Shown here: piece by piece, positions 36,101-48,587 of the stretch
Position numbering within the stretch: the first letter of the stretch is position 1
How the letters are laid out: the number at the start of each line of letters is the position of its first letter
NCBI GenBank assembly: GCA_964035545.1
Contig: OZ037769.1
Span: 9,091,429-9,155,428 of the forward strand
Direction of reading: 5' to 3'
DNA length: 64,000 bases
From: Bugula neritina
Lineage: Eukaryota; Bryozoa; Gymnolaemata; Cheilostomatida; Bugulidae
Made by a program: the position numbers and the translations under genes
The notes under the pieces: model-generated
Database searches by the model: none
What the model saw: only the letters and a program-made list of their open reading frames with translations
Told to the model about the DNA's origin: nothing

Positions 36101-38892
36101 GATATAATTTTGATTTTACTTTGTTTAGATTTATCCTAAACTCTTTTATTAGACTTCAGCTTTGTGTGCTTTAGATGCTGTCAAAACCAATGCTTCAGGC
36201 AGCGCAGTGTGACTGTTTTCTATACTCGTCTCTCACAGCACGCGATACATTTGAAATTCATTAAGACATAACTTTGCAAAATGTATGCGACATGCTCTAT
36301 TTAGTCAGGCACGCTGTATCAACTTCTACCTCATATGAAGAGTCGGATACAGGAAATGGTGGAGTCAGTAAAGAAACACACTTCCTGTACGTCTGCTAAG
36401 GTGTATGAATGTTTGACTCACATGACTCCCACTCAGCTACTCACCACCATTTCTCTGGATCCCTCCCAGAACTTCTGGCATCCTGTGTCTGACAATGACT
36501 TCTTCACCACTGATGTTGATGACTACAGCTACAAGTTGGGACAGAGGTAAAAGGTCATTAACAAGTCTTATTAAAGCTCGTTGTAAATTCACTAACTGTA
36601 GGTTGAATTTATCTAAATGTATTTTGATCTAGTCTACAATATCAAATTCTCTAATAAATAAATCAAGTACTTACTAAATGCTATTGGAAATCTTATTGAA
36701 TACAACTGTCATTATTAATCAGCACAATCATTCAACTCCAGTATGAAATAAGTTGTTTATACTACATGCAGCCTTTTGGTGTGGTGACAGATCAATTATG
36801 ATACCTGTATGGTGTTTAATTACTGTTTGCTAGCACAGTTACATCGCTATAATATATTTTAATTTTTAGATAGTCTGTTACCAACCATTTCGGAATGGTC
36901 TATATTCTTCATTTTACTGTTTGATATTAAATAATGTACTACAGTGACCGCTTATGAATTTTGCAAATTTTAATCTTGGAGAAATATTTTGCAGATTTGA
37001 TCTAATGTCTGGAATAAATGAACAAGATGGAGGGATTATTTTGGGTACTGACACTACTCCATTTGCTGCTGCTCTAAACATGACTTTAGATGGCGGTATC
37101 AGCTTAGAGTTTGCTCGTCAGTATTTGAACAATCGATGTCCTACTTGGTTCACTCCATTCTCACCAGAACTCTGTACTGAGTTTGTTGTGAATACTTTTG
37201 GTTTGGATTCTACCGATGACGATAAGGAAAGATTAATCCGTTTGGTGGCATTTCTCAGTAAGTTTCAGTGTCAACCAGAACTGGTAGTCCTTATAAACTT
37301 TTGCACACTGTGTTGAATACATCATTATCATTACGTTTCCATGATTCCCATTATTCGAATGGATTTTTTATTCGCCTCATGGAAATAGTTGCATCAAAGC
37401 AAAGCCGCAAGCACAAGTTAATGCAAACTGCAAACACAAATTAATACGTTCAGGCATTTATCCGCATAATATGCACGTTATGGAAATGCCGTAAATATGT
37501 GTTTGCGTGTGTAGTGTGCTCACACGTGCCTGTGTGTGTGGGCGCGCAAATGCGTGTGTATGTAACGTAACTATTCAGTGAAGCAGCATTCAATACCTCA
37601 ACGTTGTTACACTCTGCTATCCAGATGAAGCTTTCTTCAATGCTGATACTCTCAATCAGCTGGAGCAACATAGTGGGGGAGATAAGTCTACATATGCCTA
37701 CTACTTTACTGAGCTGCTACCCTCTGTACAGGCTTTCTGGAAGGTCCCTGATTGGCTTAAAGTGGCTGCAGATCATGGTGATGAGTTGGAATTCTTATTT
37801 GGAGGAGTATATTATAAAGAGGAAAACAACTCCCTTTGGAACTGTGAGTATTTCAGCTGCAATAAACTTGGTGAATAGTAGACACCACAGCAACATTTGA
37901 GTTATATAGAACAAGTTTCAGTCACATGTAAAGTATTGATTCCAGTAGAATTTACTGATATTTCTTGGTGGGTATTTTCCATACCCATACTTATAGCACT
38001 TTTTGAATAGCATGTAACTGGTTTTACAGCTATACCACTCTTATGTCTCAAGACAATATATTGTGAATTAGAGAATACTGTGGTCATAATCAGTATTTTA
38101 TTTCTCCTTTTTTATGTTAACAGCAATCATGGATGCAGATCCACTAATGAAATTACTAATAGTTGGTTCCACGGGTGAATCTGACAAACCACTTATTAGA
38201 AAGGTTATGACAATGTGGACAAACTTTGCCAAGACAGGGTGAGGTTCTTTCATTTATGTTTTAAAATAAAGTCAATCCAAGTAGATAATATATCAGCTTT
38301 TTAAGCTAGCCTGGAAGAATCAGAAACGGTCTCAGTGATTTTTAGTTTCTATCATAGCTTTTTTCTAGTTTTTAATAATTCTTGTCAATAGAAATTTACA
38401 CAGACATAATATGCTAAATATGGAGTTTATACAGCTATAAAATGAAGTTAGTTTTGACCTTGTTTCCCTCCCATGCTCCTATCCCCTTGCTCTTTCACTT
38501 TTAAACTTCACTCGCTGAGATTATTTTGTTGTCATTGCCTACAGATGTGGATTATCTATTAACTTGAAACTGTTTAGTGCTGGATGACCAGCCAGAATAT
38601 TATTGTGATTGTTGTAGTCAGGATACCAAAGAGTGTTTAATCTATGTATTTACTGTTTAGAAATCCTAATAAGCCAGTAGAATTCTCTGGAAATGATGTG
38701 GAATGGCCTCAGTTTGCAACTCAAGCTAGTAGCTTCTTGGAGATAAACAGTGAAAGTATGCGAGTAATCACAGCCCCAAATAGAGAGAGACTTCACAAAA
38801 TAAGAACACATTTATTTTCTGCTAGGAGGAGGCAGTTTTCTGTAGATATTCCTGCAAAGCAAGGTGAGAACATGGGCATAGAGTTATATTGA
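33159..38892 (+). CDS. Secreted type-B carboxylesterase (9 exons)
   Basis: Alpha/beta-hydrolase of the carboxylesterase/cholinesterase family, probably hydrolysing ester or lipid substrates outside the cell or in the secretory pathway. Exons are 33159-33375, 34236-34358, 35071-35295, 35576-35760, 36305-36546, 36995-37257, 37625-37843, 38124-38238 and 38661-38892. All phases agree, giving 606 residues. A downstream ATG at 33201 opens a plausible signal peptide ([12 protein letters not shown]). Landmarks in order are [24 protein letters not shown], oxyanion-hole HGGAF, nucleophile elbow [16 protein letters not shown], the acid region GINEQDGG, and the histidine region [11 protein letters not shown]. 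The acid position appears to be Asp rather than the Glu of cholinesterases, as in bile-salt-activated lipase. No C-terminal membrane anchor is seen, so neuroligin is unlikely. A donor-like GTGAGA in the last exon means another 3' exon is possible. Confidence 0.92.
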
Positions 38893-40471
38893 ACATGTTT
38901 GATAAATTCAAGTGAAGTGAATGTGCAGATTCTTTTTTAATATTTCACTTTAATACCACGGAGTAAATACTTATAGGCAATTAGGGTAAAATAGCCAACT
39001 TTGTTACACATTTTGTGGCATATTTGCTGTATTTTATTTTATGTGGCCTATAAAAGAAGCTAGTTGTGGATCTGGCATATAGCTCTGCTAAAACTCTGCC
39101 TGGTACAATTTCTAGGAATGTTGTGTTATTCAGTTTCTTTTTCTCCCAGCAGATAATATCAAAGGGAAAAGTAAGAATATGAAGCATGAAGAGCTGTGAT
39201 CTGTTGCTCAGCATGCAGGTGCTGTTATACAGCCTGCAGTTGTTTAATTAACTTTTAGCTCTGTGCAAACATAATATTAACACTAAAATTGTACTAAATG
39301 TGAAAATTTAAAGGTTACAGCATCTCTATAAAATGATTTACCGATTTTAGTGCTCTTTTAAATATAGTACAGATTTTACTCTTTGATGGGGACTAGAATT
39401 TATGCATAATAGTTGTCGTGAAAGCTAAAAATTGTTTTCTAACACCATGAAAAATCTTTATTGAAATTTTTTTACAATACATTCATATAAATTGCTCATG
39501 TATAAGGTTCATTTTTTTATGATATTTCTAAATATGTTAATGCCTTTCTTGTAAACCTCAACATTAACAACTAATCTAATCCACACTGTATTTTTAAATG
39601 GTACCTTTTATTAATAGAAATATATACAAATTTGAAATTACTACAAAATACTCGCAGTGTTTGCTGTTGCAACTGTAACATTCATAACTTATTTTTCAGT
39701 TGAAATGCTAAAATGCGTTAGTAGTAGGTGCACCTAACCTATCGCTTTAACTGTAATTTATTGAATTGTTGTATTCAGCCTTTTCACTCCCTTAAGTTTT
39801 CAATATATACCTAAAGGCTAGTTCAAATTAATTATGGATCAGTTAATATGCCAAAAGTCTTAAAAACATAATGGGATTCAGTTGATGCAGAATTAAATAT
39901 CATTCCTAGCAGTTGCAGTCATATGCATATCCATAGAAGATTAGGAGTTATCTACCTCATTTCAACAGGAGGTTTTTATTGTTCCAACTGTTCAGCATAG
40001 CTGGACACTGGCAACTTGGGACTAACAACTAATTACAAACTATTTATAGTGGACAAATTTAGTCATTGTTCATCTCCAATATAAACCAATGCTAGGTGTC
40101 TAGCAGCACAATTAATAAAATAACAACCAAGGGCAGGTGTTCGCACTGCTCTCAATCTCACAGCTGTCTCTTTATTTCCATCAGTAAATACCAACAACAC
40201 CAAAAAATATATTTTAATAAAAAGAAAGTACACTAAAATAAAAAATTTACAGACTATGTTTTCCATTAGCCTAGACCATCTTCAAGTAGCATTTTCAGAA
40301 AAATAGCATATGACTTGAAATTGTAGCACCCAATGTCAAAACCACGCTAAAACTTCAAAGTTAAGGATATATATAGTAAAATGCCAGAAAATAAACATGG
40401 CTGTACTTACATGTATTGTTAAAAAACTTAACTAATTATTAGAAGATTTTATTATACACATTAATTAATAC
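38893..40471. other. Convergent intergenic region
   Basis: Spacer between two convergent genes, the esterase (plus) and the MBD4-like gene (minus). It holds both 3'UTRs. A minus-strand AATAAA at 40453-40448 lies about 20 bases past the MBD4-like stop codon. Otherwise it is AT-rich with nothing recognisable. Confidence 0.5.
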
Positions 40472-42301
40472 CTAACTATTTACAACTTTTTTCTCGCTCT
40501 CTCTCTTTCTCTCTTGCTTCCAAAGCCACTGGTGATACAGATTGAGCTTGTGGTCTTTAGGTAACACCTAGTACAAGAGCAATAATCAACTAAAACATCA
40601 CTGGTTTTTAAGTTGTCAGTTAAGCAGCTACAAAACTTAATTCTCAGAAACTTTCATGTTCCAAATCTTTGTTAAGCTTGTTAGCTAATATAACAATAGG
40701 TGTTCAATGTCTTAATTAAAGTTCCATGTTACTGAATTTATACTAATGAAGTCAGACCTATCAATTTACTTTAATTTCATAGAAAATCAAGCTTATATTA
40801 TACTACATTTAATACTTTCCCAAATGATAAATAACATGCTAACAAGTAAGTAGTGGAAGCATAAATTATTGTAAAGAAACATATAGTAAACATCAACTGG
40901 TCAAGTCAGGACAACAGCCCTGTAATCTACAAGTGTAATAGTAAGCCTAACCTCTCTCCATTCATTGACACAAAATATTCTGTAAGAATCATTGCCGTAT
41001 TTGCCAATACCATAAAGTTCAATAGGATATCTCCACTTCTTCACAAGATATTCTTCTGAAATAATTTTAGAAAGTTTAAAAACATTCAAGTAACTTATAA
41101 GAATTAAAGGAGTGACTATGGGGTTTAACCTAACCCCCCCCCCCCCCCCCCCGTCACTCCTGTATGGAGATGATAAACATGCATGTTAAACATGCATGTT
41201 TATCATCTTTAATACCTAAATTGTTTAGCATGGCTTAAGAGCTAAATCACTACCGATGGAGTTCAGCTGACATTAGCTAACGAAATAATTATCGGTTTAG
41301 GTAATTTAATGCGGCCAATGGGTAGCTTTTCATTTTCTGCTAATAGACAGTTATTTAAATAAAGTTTGAGGGAAAAATTTCCAGTTTCCATATTAAAAGT
41401 TGAAACAGCCTATATAACAACAATTTTTATTTGCTACCTTCAAAGCCATCCTATTTAGAGGTTGGTAGCAGTCAATCAAGGACGATTTTAAGTTAGTATT
41501 GCTAACGTGAACGTATGCCATGTATTTCAGCAGGCTACTTACTTGAAAACCGTATTAGAGAATTGGCTCTTAATCTGTTCAAACCCAAGGGCTGTAGTAA
41601 CTCAATAATCAATTGAACCTTTTCTTCCACAACACTTTGAGCATTTGGAAACTGCTCAAAGAAATCCCATAGCGTAGGTAATGCACGAGTACCTAAACTC
41701 AAGAAAACATACAAAAGTTAAACCAATATAACAATAAATCATCAAGTTATAATAGCTGAAAACAAAAACAAAGAATACTCAATAATGCAGTTTATATATT
41801 ATACATATTGATTATTGGTGCAAAATAAAAAAAAAATTCACAATCGTATTATTAATTTCTATATCAAATTAGATTTAATACTTCACCTCCTGTTCTGTTT
41901 AGAAAAATAGTAGCCACTAGAAGCTTCCAAGGGTCATGAAAAAGTGTCTCTTGTATTAAATTGTAAGGAGACTTTGGAGGTATCCACTTCTGTTGCTGAT
42001 TTATCAGTTTCAACGGTTGTAGAGAAGAAGAATCATTATCCATTGAAAAAGAGGAATTGCTAGTAACTGGAGAGGCATTCTGTAAACTGTCACAACTGCT
42101 AAACTCTTCACCATACTTGAATACGCCAAGTGTCCTTTTGGTATTTGCTTTCAGATTTTCACAACTTCTCGATTTCTTATTTTCTGAATCTCCTGGTTTT
42201 TGAACTGTAGTCAAGTAACCAGAATCTGGACGCTTATTAAACTGTCTTGATCGACTTGGAAGATTGTAGTGGCATTGTGTGGAATGACACTCACCATACA
42301 T
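40472..42301 (-). CDS. MBD4-type G:T mismatch DNA glycosylase, short form
   Basis: Monofunctional helix-hairpin-helix DNA glycosylase that removes thymine or uracil opposite guanine, repairing deaminated 5-methylcytosine in the nucleus. Minus-strand exons are 42301-41887, 41692-41543, 41055-40952 and 40567-40472, together 765 bases or 254 residues plus TAG. After about 105 polar, serine-rich residues the catalytic domain starts at [20 protein letters not shown] and continues through [63 protein letters not shown] and [15 protein letters not shown]. The hairpin and the catalytic Asp of GNDSYRIF are present. In vertebrates an N-terminal methyl-CpG-binding domain precedes this. None is seen here, and an in-frame TAA lies just upstream of the chosen ATG. 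A missed distant 5' exon remains possible. MBD4 is preferred over MutY or Nth because of the near-identical C-terminal block. Confidence 0.92.
41109..41208. repeat. C19 run in short inverted repeats, next to a perfect 20-bp palindrome
   Basis: GGAGTGAC at 41109-41116 and its complement GTCACTCC at 41153-41160 flank a run of 19 C residues (41134-41152). Eight bases further on, a perfect inverted repeat with 20-bp arms (41168-41187 and 41189-41208) surrounds one A and contains ACATGCATGT. All of this lies in the MBD4-like intron between 41056 and 41542. Confidence 0.85.
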
Positions 42302-43261
42302 GTCATGTTATGTTCTGCCTGCTTCCAACTTTTACCTGGTCCTGACTATTCGCCCTGTAATGTAAAGCCTGAATATTTATTTGAAGGTCTTTACTGCATA
42401 GCGCAGCATTTTAAACTCATTATGGAATACAAATTGTTACAAAAGTTTTTAATTCATGCTTTCAGAAAATATGTGCAGTAACTAATATACTCGAATATTA
42501 CATAAGTGTTCTGTAGCTCTAGCTCATAAAGTCTAAAGCCTAAATATAACGCAGCTAGACCTCTCAACTGGAAACAAACATACCAATTAAAAAAGGTGAC
42601 AACTCCAGCCAAACATTTATTACTAACCATTAGAATTGAACAATCTAACTCCTTAAATATTATAAATATTTTAGAACACAAATCTGCCATTTAACACTTC
42701 CACTCAATACTCATGGAATCCAGGACACTGTGGGTTTATGAATGAATAAAATATTCACATATATCTTAGCTATCATCTACTAACTGTTTAAACTTTAAAG
42801 GTTGTATGCCTAAACAATATTGTTGTACAACAAATTTTGTGCAAACAGATAAAGTTTCAAGTTAAAAGTTTGAACTTTAAACTTTCAAGCCAGCTCAGTG
42901 TTGTGTTGTGTTGCATGAGAGCATGCGATGAAAGTTAGCAATAACTAGTATTAGTTTTATAGCCCCTGGACTCTAGAGCCAATAGAAAAAGTCACTTGCA
43001 AGCAATCAGAAATCCCAACAAAAATAAAAACAATTAATTGGGCATACAATCCTCAAACAGCCTGCAGATGATAACTAATCTTAAAAGAAAACATAAGAAA
43101 AAATGAAGGGTATGATGTGGTGATCAAGAACTGAAGCAAAACCTGAGCTCTGTAATCCAGAAGATAAATACACATAGCATCAGTGCAAGAAAAAAAACAG
43201 AAAAGAGTGCTTATAACAACCAAAGCATTTACAAAGAAATGTAAACATTACAACTCCAGCA
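42302..43261. other. Upstream region of the MBD4-like gene
   Basis: This stretch should contain the promoter and 5'UTR of the MBD4-like gene. I searched the minus strand for a methyl-CpG-binding-domain exon and found none. The frames at 42454-42690 (minus) and 42269-42481 (plus) lack recognisable motifs. From about 43262 onward retrotransposon-derived sequence begins. Confidence 0.45.
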
Positions 43262-43279
43262 GCACCAGACATGGAGGGG

Positions 43280-44340
43280 TAAAGGAAGGGTAAAGGTTAC
43301 AGAATCGGATTCGGATAAGAGGCTAAAGGAGGTAGAGCGAGTAAAGGCTGCCGTGTTTTTGTCAGAAGAGAAGGGAATGGCTATTTCTGATACATTTGAT
43401 ATCTATATTGATGACTTACAATATGGATACCTCATCACCAAGTTCAAAGCGCATTTCTATGGCGGAAAAAATAAGCCTATCTTGAGACACATATCTTTGA
43501 ATTTAGACAACAGCAGGGAGAGAAACTCTCGGAGTTCACACGGCAGGTCATCAAAAACTCCCATTCTTGTAAGAACACCGGCAGTTTGTATGCTTCTCAG
43601 GGTGGAGAGGTGGACGGCAGAATTCATCACAGCTGACATCCGATAGAGAAGGAGGAGTGGCAAACCTAGGCTTTACATCACACCAGAAGCACCTCAAAAC
43701 CTTCCATGTACACTGGAGATATTACTATTTACTACTTGACTTATTTTTTGTGAATCAGGATGGGAAAGTGCAGAAAGTTCAAATAGTAAACCAAAAAAAC
43801 GTTGGGATGATGCCAAGCCTTTAGCCCTACAGGTACCAAAAAAGCTACCAATTTGCCTGAGAGAAGCATACTACATAAAGGATACCAGGGAATAGAAAAG
43901 TGCAGCCGATGTGCCAAAGAATGCAGGTGGTGGCCAGAGATTAAAGCAAACATTATACAATTTGTAAACAACTGCAACCATTGTATCCAGACCCAACCTA
44001 TAAACAACTACCTGCTGAAAACCCAAAATACCATACCATAAGGCTGGAATGGACTTGTTTGAGTACATAAGTAAGGATTATTTACTTTTAGTTGACTACC
44101 TCTCTAGATGGATAGAGTGCTATAAGTTGTCAATAAAACATCGAAGTCGGTCATCAAGAAAATGAAGTGTGCTTGCACGTTTTGGCATTCCTTAAAAGTT
44201 AAGGTCGGCCAATGGGCCTTGTTTAGCTCCAGATATCTTTAAAAACTTTGTAAAAGAGCAGAAAATACAGCACGAGACAAGTAGTTTGCACCATCCAGAA
44301 GGCAATGGACTAGTTAAAAGGATTTTTCAAACCGTGAAAG
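43280..44340 (+). mobile_element. Ty3/gypsy-type fragment A: gag joined to integrase, RT missing
   Basis: From about 43280 a frame reads as a gag-like segment (LITKFKAHFYGGKNKPILR) that shifts frame and continues as FEFRQQQGEKLSEFTRQV. About 300 bases later the integrase zinc-binding region appears (GYQGIEKCSRCAKECRWWPE, then NNCNHCIQTQP), followed by a core remnant with LLLVDYLSRWIE and HHPEGNGLVKRIFQTVK. Protease, reverse transcriptase and RNase H are absent, and stops and shifts interrupt the rest. A dead, internally deleted copy. Confidence 0.75.
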
Positions 44341-44345
44341 GCAGG

Positions 44346-44574
44346 TGTGTAATGTTTTAGTAATTAAATAGATCAGGGCATGAAACCTGTTTTGTTATCT
44401 GTATTGTTATTTTACCCCTGTTACAAGAGTTATGTCAGGTCAACAACAGAATATAATATGATTTAATATATTTTTATGTCCACTGATAAAATTAAACAAA
44501 ATAAATCAGTTTAGATCTGTGTCACAAACTACAAAGACAGTCCCTTGCTGCTCCTATCATAAAATATATTAACA
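44346..44574 (+). repeat. Candidate 5' LTR of gypsy element B
   Basis: The segment begins TGTGTAATG and ends AACA a few bases before TTGGCGACAAAGAT, a primer-binding-site-like sequence that also occurs at the equivalent place in element C (51202). It precedes the gag region directly. No matching 3' LTR was identified, so the boundaries are inferred. Confidence 0.45.
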
Positions 44575-44580
44575 TTAAAA

Positions 44581-44594
44581 TTGGCGACAAAGAT
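44581..44594 (+). promoter_or_regulatory. Primer-binding-site-like sequence of element B
   Basis: TGGCGACAAAGAT directly follows the candidate LTR and starts with the TGG that pairs with a tRNA 3' CCA end. Nearly the same sequence follows the candidate LTR of element C, which supports the assignment. Confidence 0.5.
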
Positions 44595-44781
44595 AATAAA
44601 GCAGGATAATTTGATGCTCTTTTTGGAAGGGGATTGTGGTTTCTATACAAGGTTAGCAGTATTATAATGACTGCTGGTGGTAATAAAAGTGTACCAGACT
44701 GCCAGTATTTAGTAGTAAAATTGAGACTTATTTGGAAAGGTTAGAAAGCTACTTTGAGTTTCACAGCACTTCTGAAGGAAA

Positions 44782-47700
44782 ATGAAAACATGTTCCTATA
44801 ATGGGACTCTCAAAAGCCAAAGGAAAAGGACTACAATGTTGGTGACATTTTTAGAGTCTCGCTTTGATAAGGCGACCAACAATATGGTCGAGAGGGTCAG
44901 GTTTCGTAGAGTGAAGAGAACAGAGAGCCAGAGTGTTACCAATTATGAGGCTTATTTACGAACTCAACCTAGAACATGTGAGTTTGGTACTATGCTAAAT
45001 GGAAACCTGCTTGAACAGTTGCACATTGGTGTAAATAGCAAGGCTGTTCAATATCGTGTTGCTGCTATGGCCACAGAGCCAAAGAATGACTTGAAAGAAG
45101 TTATAAAGGTAGCCCTTTGAGGGGAAATTGATAAGAAAATTGACAAGTTCTCCATTAATGATCTGCCAGAGACAGTTAGAACTGTTTCGCATGCTCAAAC
45201 AAAGGTCAAGTCAAATCACCAAAAGTGTTTCTGCTGAAATAAGTTTGGACATTTGAGCTCTAGTTGTAACAAGTGTAAAAAGAAAGGACACTATGCTGGC
45301 TCATAATATTGCAACAAAAAATCATTTAAAGCCAATGTGAATATTGTTGGAACCCCAACTAAAACTCACAGCAAGGAATGACAACTCCATAACTTATTCA
45401 CTGTAGAGCAGATTAATGCAAAAATGCCAGAATGCAAGCTATCTATGCTCGGTGAGACTGTACAATTTATTATAGACACTGGTGCTTGTACAAATATCAT
45501 AAATAATAAAACATAGAAAGTTTAAGCAAACAGGCGAAATAACTCTTGAAAATGTAGATCAACACAATTTATTAGCTTATGCTAATGTAAAGCCACTAGA
45601 TATTTAGGGTAAGTTTTACATAGATGTTGATTGTAACAGCAAGCATGCTAAAACTGAATTTTATGTCATTAATAGCATGGCAAAATGATTGCTTAGTTGT
45701 AAAACTGCCACAAGTCTTTCTTTGATATTATGTAGTGAGAATGGTGTGTGCAGTGATTTACCTTAGACTGCAAATAAAATTATGAACAATTTTCCGGAAG
45801 CTTTTCAAGGTCTGGGAAAGCCTAGGGGTACACTGTCAAGTTTTACATTGACAAAAATATTCAGCTAGTAGCAAAGTCAGTCTGTCGACTACCAATAGGT
45901 TTGAGAGATAAAGTCCATGCTAGGGATAGTTTAGTGAAAAAAGTTGTATAGTTTGGTGGAAAAATGATGTTATAAAACGGGCAATAGGAGTTGGCTCGAA
46001 ATGAGTTAGCTCAATTGTTTGTGTTCTTAAAGATAACGGAGACATAAGTAAAAAAATTGATATGCGGTAAGCTAACAAAGCAATAATTCGCGAACACCAT
46101 TTCTTGCCCACCACCAAGGAAATGTTAGCTAATTTAGAAGGAGAAAAACAATCTCTAGCTACAGTACATATGAATCAAGGATTTCATCGAGTCGGAATTG
46201 ATGACGGTTCACGGGCTATTACCACATTTTCAACACCATTGGGTTTACACAGATATAAACACTTGACCATTGGGGTAAATGCAAGTCCTGAAAATTTTCA
46301 GTATGTAATTCAAAAGGTATGCATTGGCAGGCCTTGATGAGGTCCAGAATATGACTCACGACATCATGCTGCATGCAAGTTCAGTAGAAGGAGCACGAAA
46401 AAAGGTTAATTGCATTTTAACTAGGAGAAAAGATTTGGGTATTACTCTCAATCCAATTAAGTGTAGTTTCAGATTGAAATCTGTGAGGTTTCTGGGTCTT
46501 GTAGTGTCAGATAAAGGTGAGTCCCCTGACTCTCAAGAAGTTGCTTCCAGTCTAAATTTCCAAGCCTCTGTGAGTGCCGCAGAGTGTAGGGGTTTTATGG
46601 GATTGGTTGATTTCGTGGGCAGATTTATACCTGACCTAGCTACTGTATCTAAGCCAATCAGAAAATTAATGCATAAAAATGCAGAGTTTAATTGGAGTAA
46701 ACCACAACAAAATGCTTTTGCTAAAATTAAATCACTAATGGGCAAGACAGAAACACTAGCTCAATTTGAGCATAAGTCGCAGATACTAATCTAGTATTAT
46801 TGCAAGAACAGCAAGGTGTGGATTGTGTGATAGCCTATGGTCATAGGTCATTGTCTGAGATTGAGAGACGCTATAGTCAGACTAAGCGTGAAGCCTTAGC
46901 TTTAGTGTGGGCGTGTGAGCATTTTATGTTGTATTGCTAGAGACAGAGTTTGATTCAATTACGAATCAAAAACCACTACAGTACGCATTCAATAATGCTA
47001 GCTCAAAGCTCGTCCCTCAGACTGCAGTCAATTAAGTTTCGAATAGTGCATTAAAATGGAGCAAGAAATATTGCTGACCCATTATCAAGAATAGTAGCTA
47101 GGTTAAATTATGTGCCATTAATATCACAGTTGGAGGTGATAGTTTTGTGGAGTCAGTTTCCAAAGAGTCTTTGCCAATCGCACTTAGCTGGGATGATGTT
47201 GTAGCTAAGTCTAAGCAGCATACTAAAATTCATTGATTAAAGCAATACAAGGTAATGAATTCAGCAGTTGTAGCATAGGCTTTAGAGCAGTGTCGGGTAA
47301 ACTTAGTGAGGTACAAAATGTAGTACCAAGGAGAAATATAATGGTTGTGCCAGTGTGTTTATGCAATCACATGATCCAATTAGCACATGAATGTCATCAG
47401 GGTATTGTGAAAACTCAACTAAGATTGAAGTCTAAAGTATGGTGGCCTGGAATTGACAATCAATCGGCATCATACTATAGGCAATCCATTGACTGTATGT
47501 CAGTTGTTAAACCTGGTCCACCTCAACCTGTCAGCATGACAAAATTTCTTGATAAGCCATGGTCTTTTCTGTGAGTAGATTTGCTGGGACTGCTGCCTAA
47601 TGACCAGTCAATAACATTAGTTGAATATTATAGCTGCTACTTTGAATATGCATTCTTGACCTCTATGAAGTCTGAGAAAATAGTAGAGTTTCTAGGTACT

Positions 47701-48400
47701 ATATTTGCTAGGTATGGTTACTGTGATGCCTTGATGTCAGATAATGATCATCAGTCCATTTCTGAGAAGTTCCAGAAGGATCTAAATGAGCATGAGATTA
47801 AGTGGGTGTCAACCACACCTCTCTGGTCTCAAGCCAATGGTGAAGAAGAGAGGTGCATCAGAACAATATTGAAATCGTCAAAAATAGTGCATGAGAATGG
47901 CCAAAATTTCGGGAGGAAGTTGCAAAAATAGCTAATTGCATACAGGTCAACCCCTCATAGTAGTGCTGGTGTTGCACCATTCACATTTCTATTTGGCCAG
48001 GAGATGAAAACAAAATTTTCTACTTTAAACCTATAATTTGATAGCACTGTTTTTGAAAAAGCAGCAAAAAAGGATGCTGCATCTAAAACTGCAAACAAAA
48101 AACTGTTAGATCGAAAGTGCAACTCATGTGAAGTGCAAGTAGGGGATACAGTTGTGGTCAGAAAGATAAAAAGGGAAAACTGGGTGCCAACTTTTCAAAT
48201 GAAAAACAACTAGTTTCGGAAGTTTTAGTAAGAAATTATAATGGAAAATGTGTACGTAATAAACCAATTTTTGTGAAAGCAGTTACTACTGCTCGTTTTG
48301 AATCAACTAGCCAAAGTAGTCAAGTTGAAGACATGTTGCCAATAGCAAAATCTGCAACGTCTCATTCCTCATCACGGAGTCGTAAACCAGATAGATAAGG
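44782..48400 (+). pseudogene. Ty3/gypsy element B gag-pol, decayed (K02A2.6-like)
   Basis: Broken gag-pol with domains in canonical order. Gag runs from about 44782. It is followed by two damaged CCHC knuckles (the second CNKCKKKGHYAGS, interrupted by stops) and a protease site FIIDTGACTNI near 45470. Reverse transcriptase spans about 46090-46790 with TPLGLHRYKHLTIGV and KCSFRLKSVRFLGL. RNase H (YGHRSLSEIERRYSQTKREA) is near 46835. The integrase zinc region (HECHQGIVKTQLRLKSKVWWPG) is near 47390, and the core to about 47930. Several stops and frameshifts are present. The RT catalytic box reads MTHDI in place of YxDD, so one catalytic Asp is lost. The tail ends near SRSRKPDR at 48400. It cannot be active as it stands. 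Confidence 0.85.
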
Positions 48401-48587
48401 TATTTATGTAGTTCTCGAACTGGGCACACAAACTGGGTAGCTAAAAAAATAGAATCAATGATAAGGCTACCTCCTATAGGTGTTCCCAGGTCTTATTTGT
48501 GTGCCTGCATTTTATTATTAGTTAGCAGATTTATAAAGCTAATATTACATATTGGATCAGAGACACATATGATTTTATTTCTTATTT

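Noticed and set aside
33159-38892. Neuroligin identity for the esterase-family gene
   Set aside because: The nucleophile, acid and histidine are all present, and no C-terminal membrane segment follows, unlike neuroligins.
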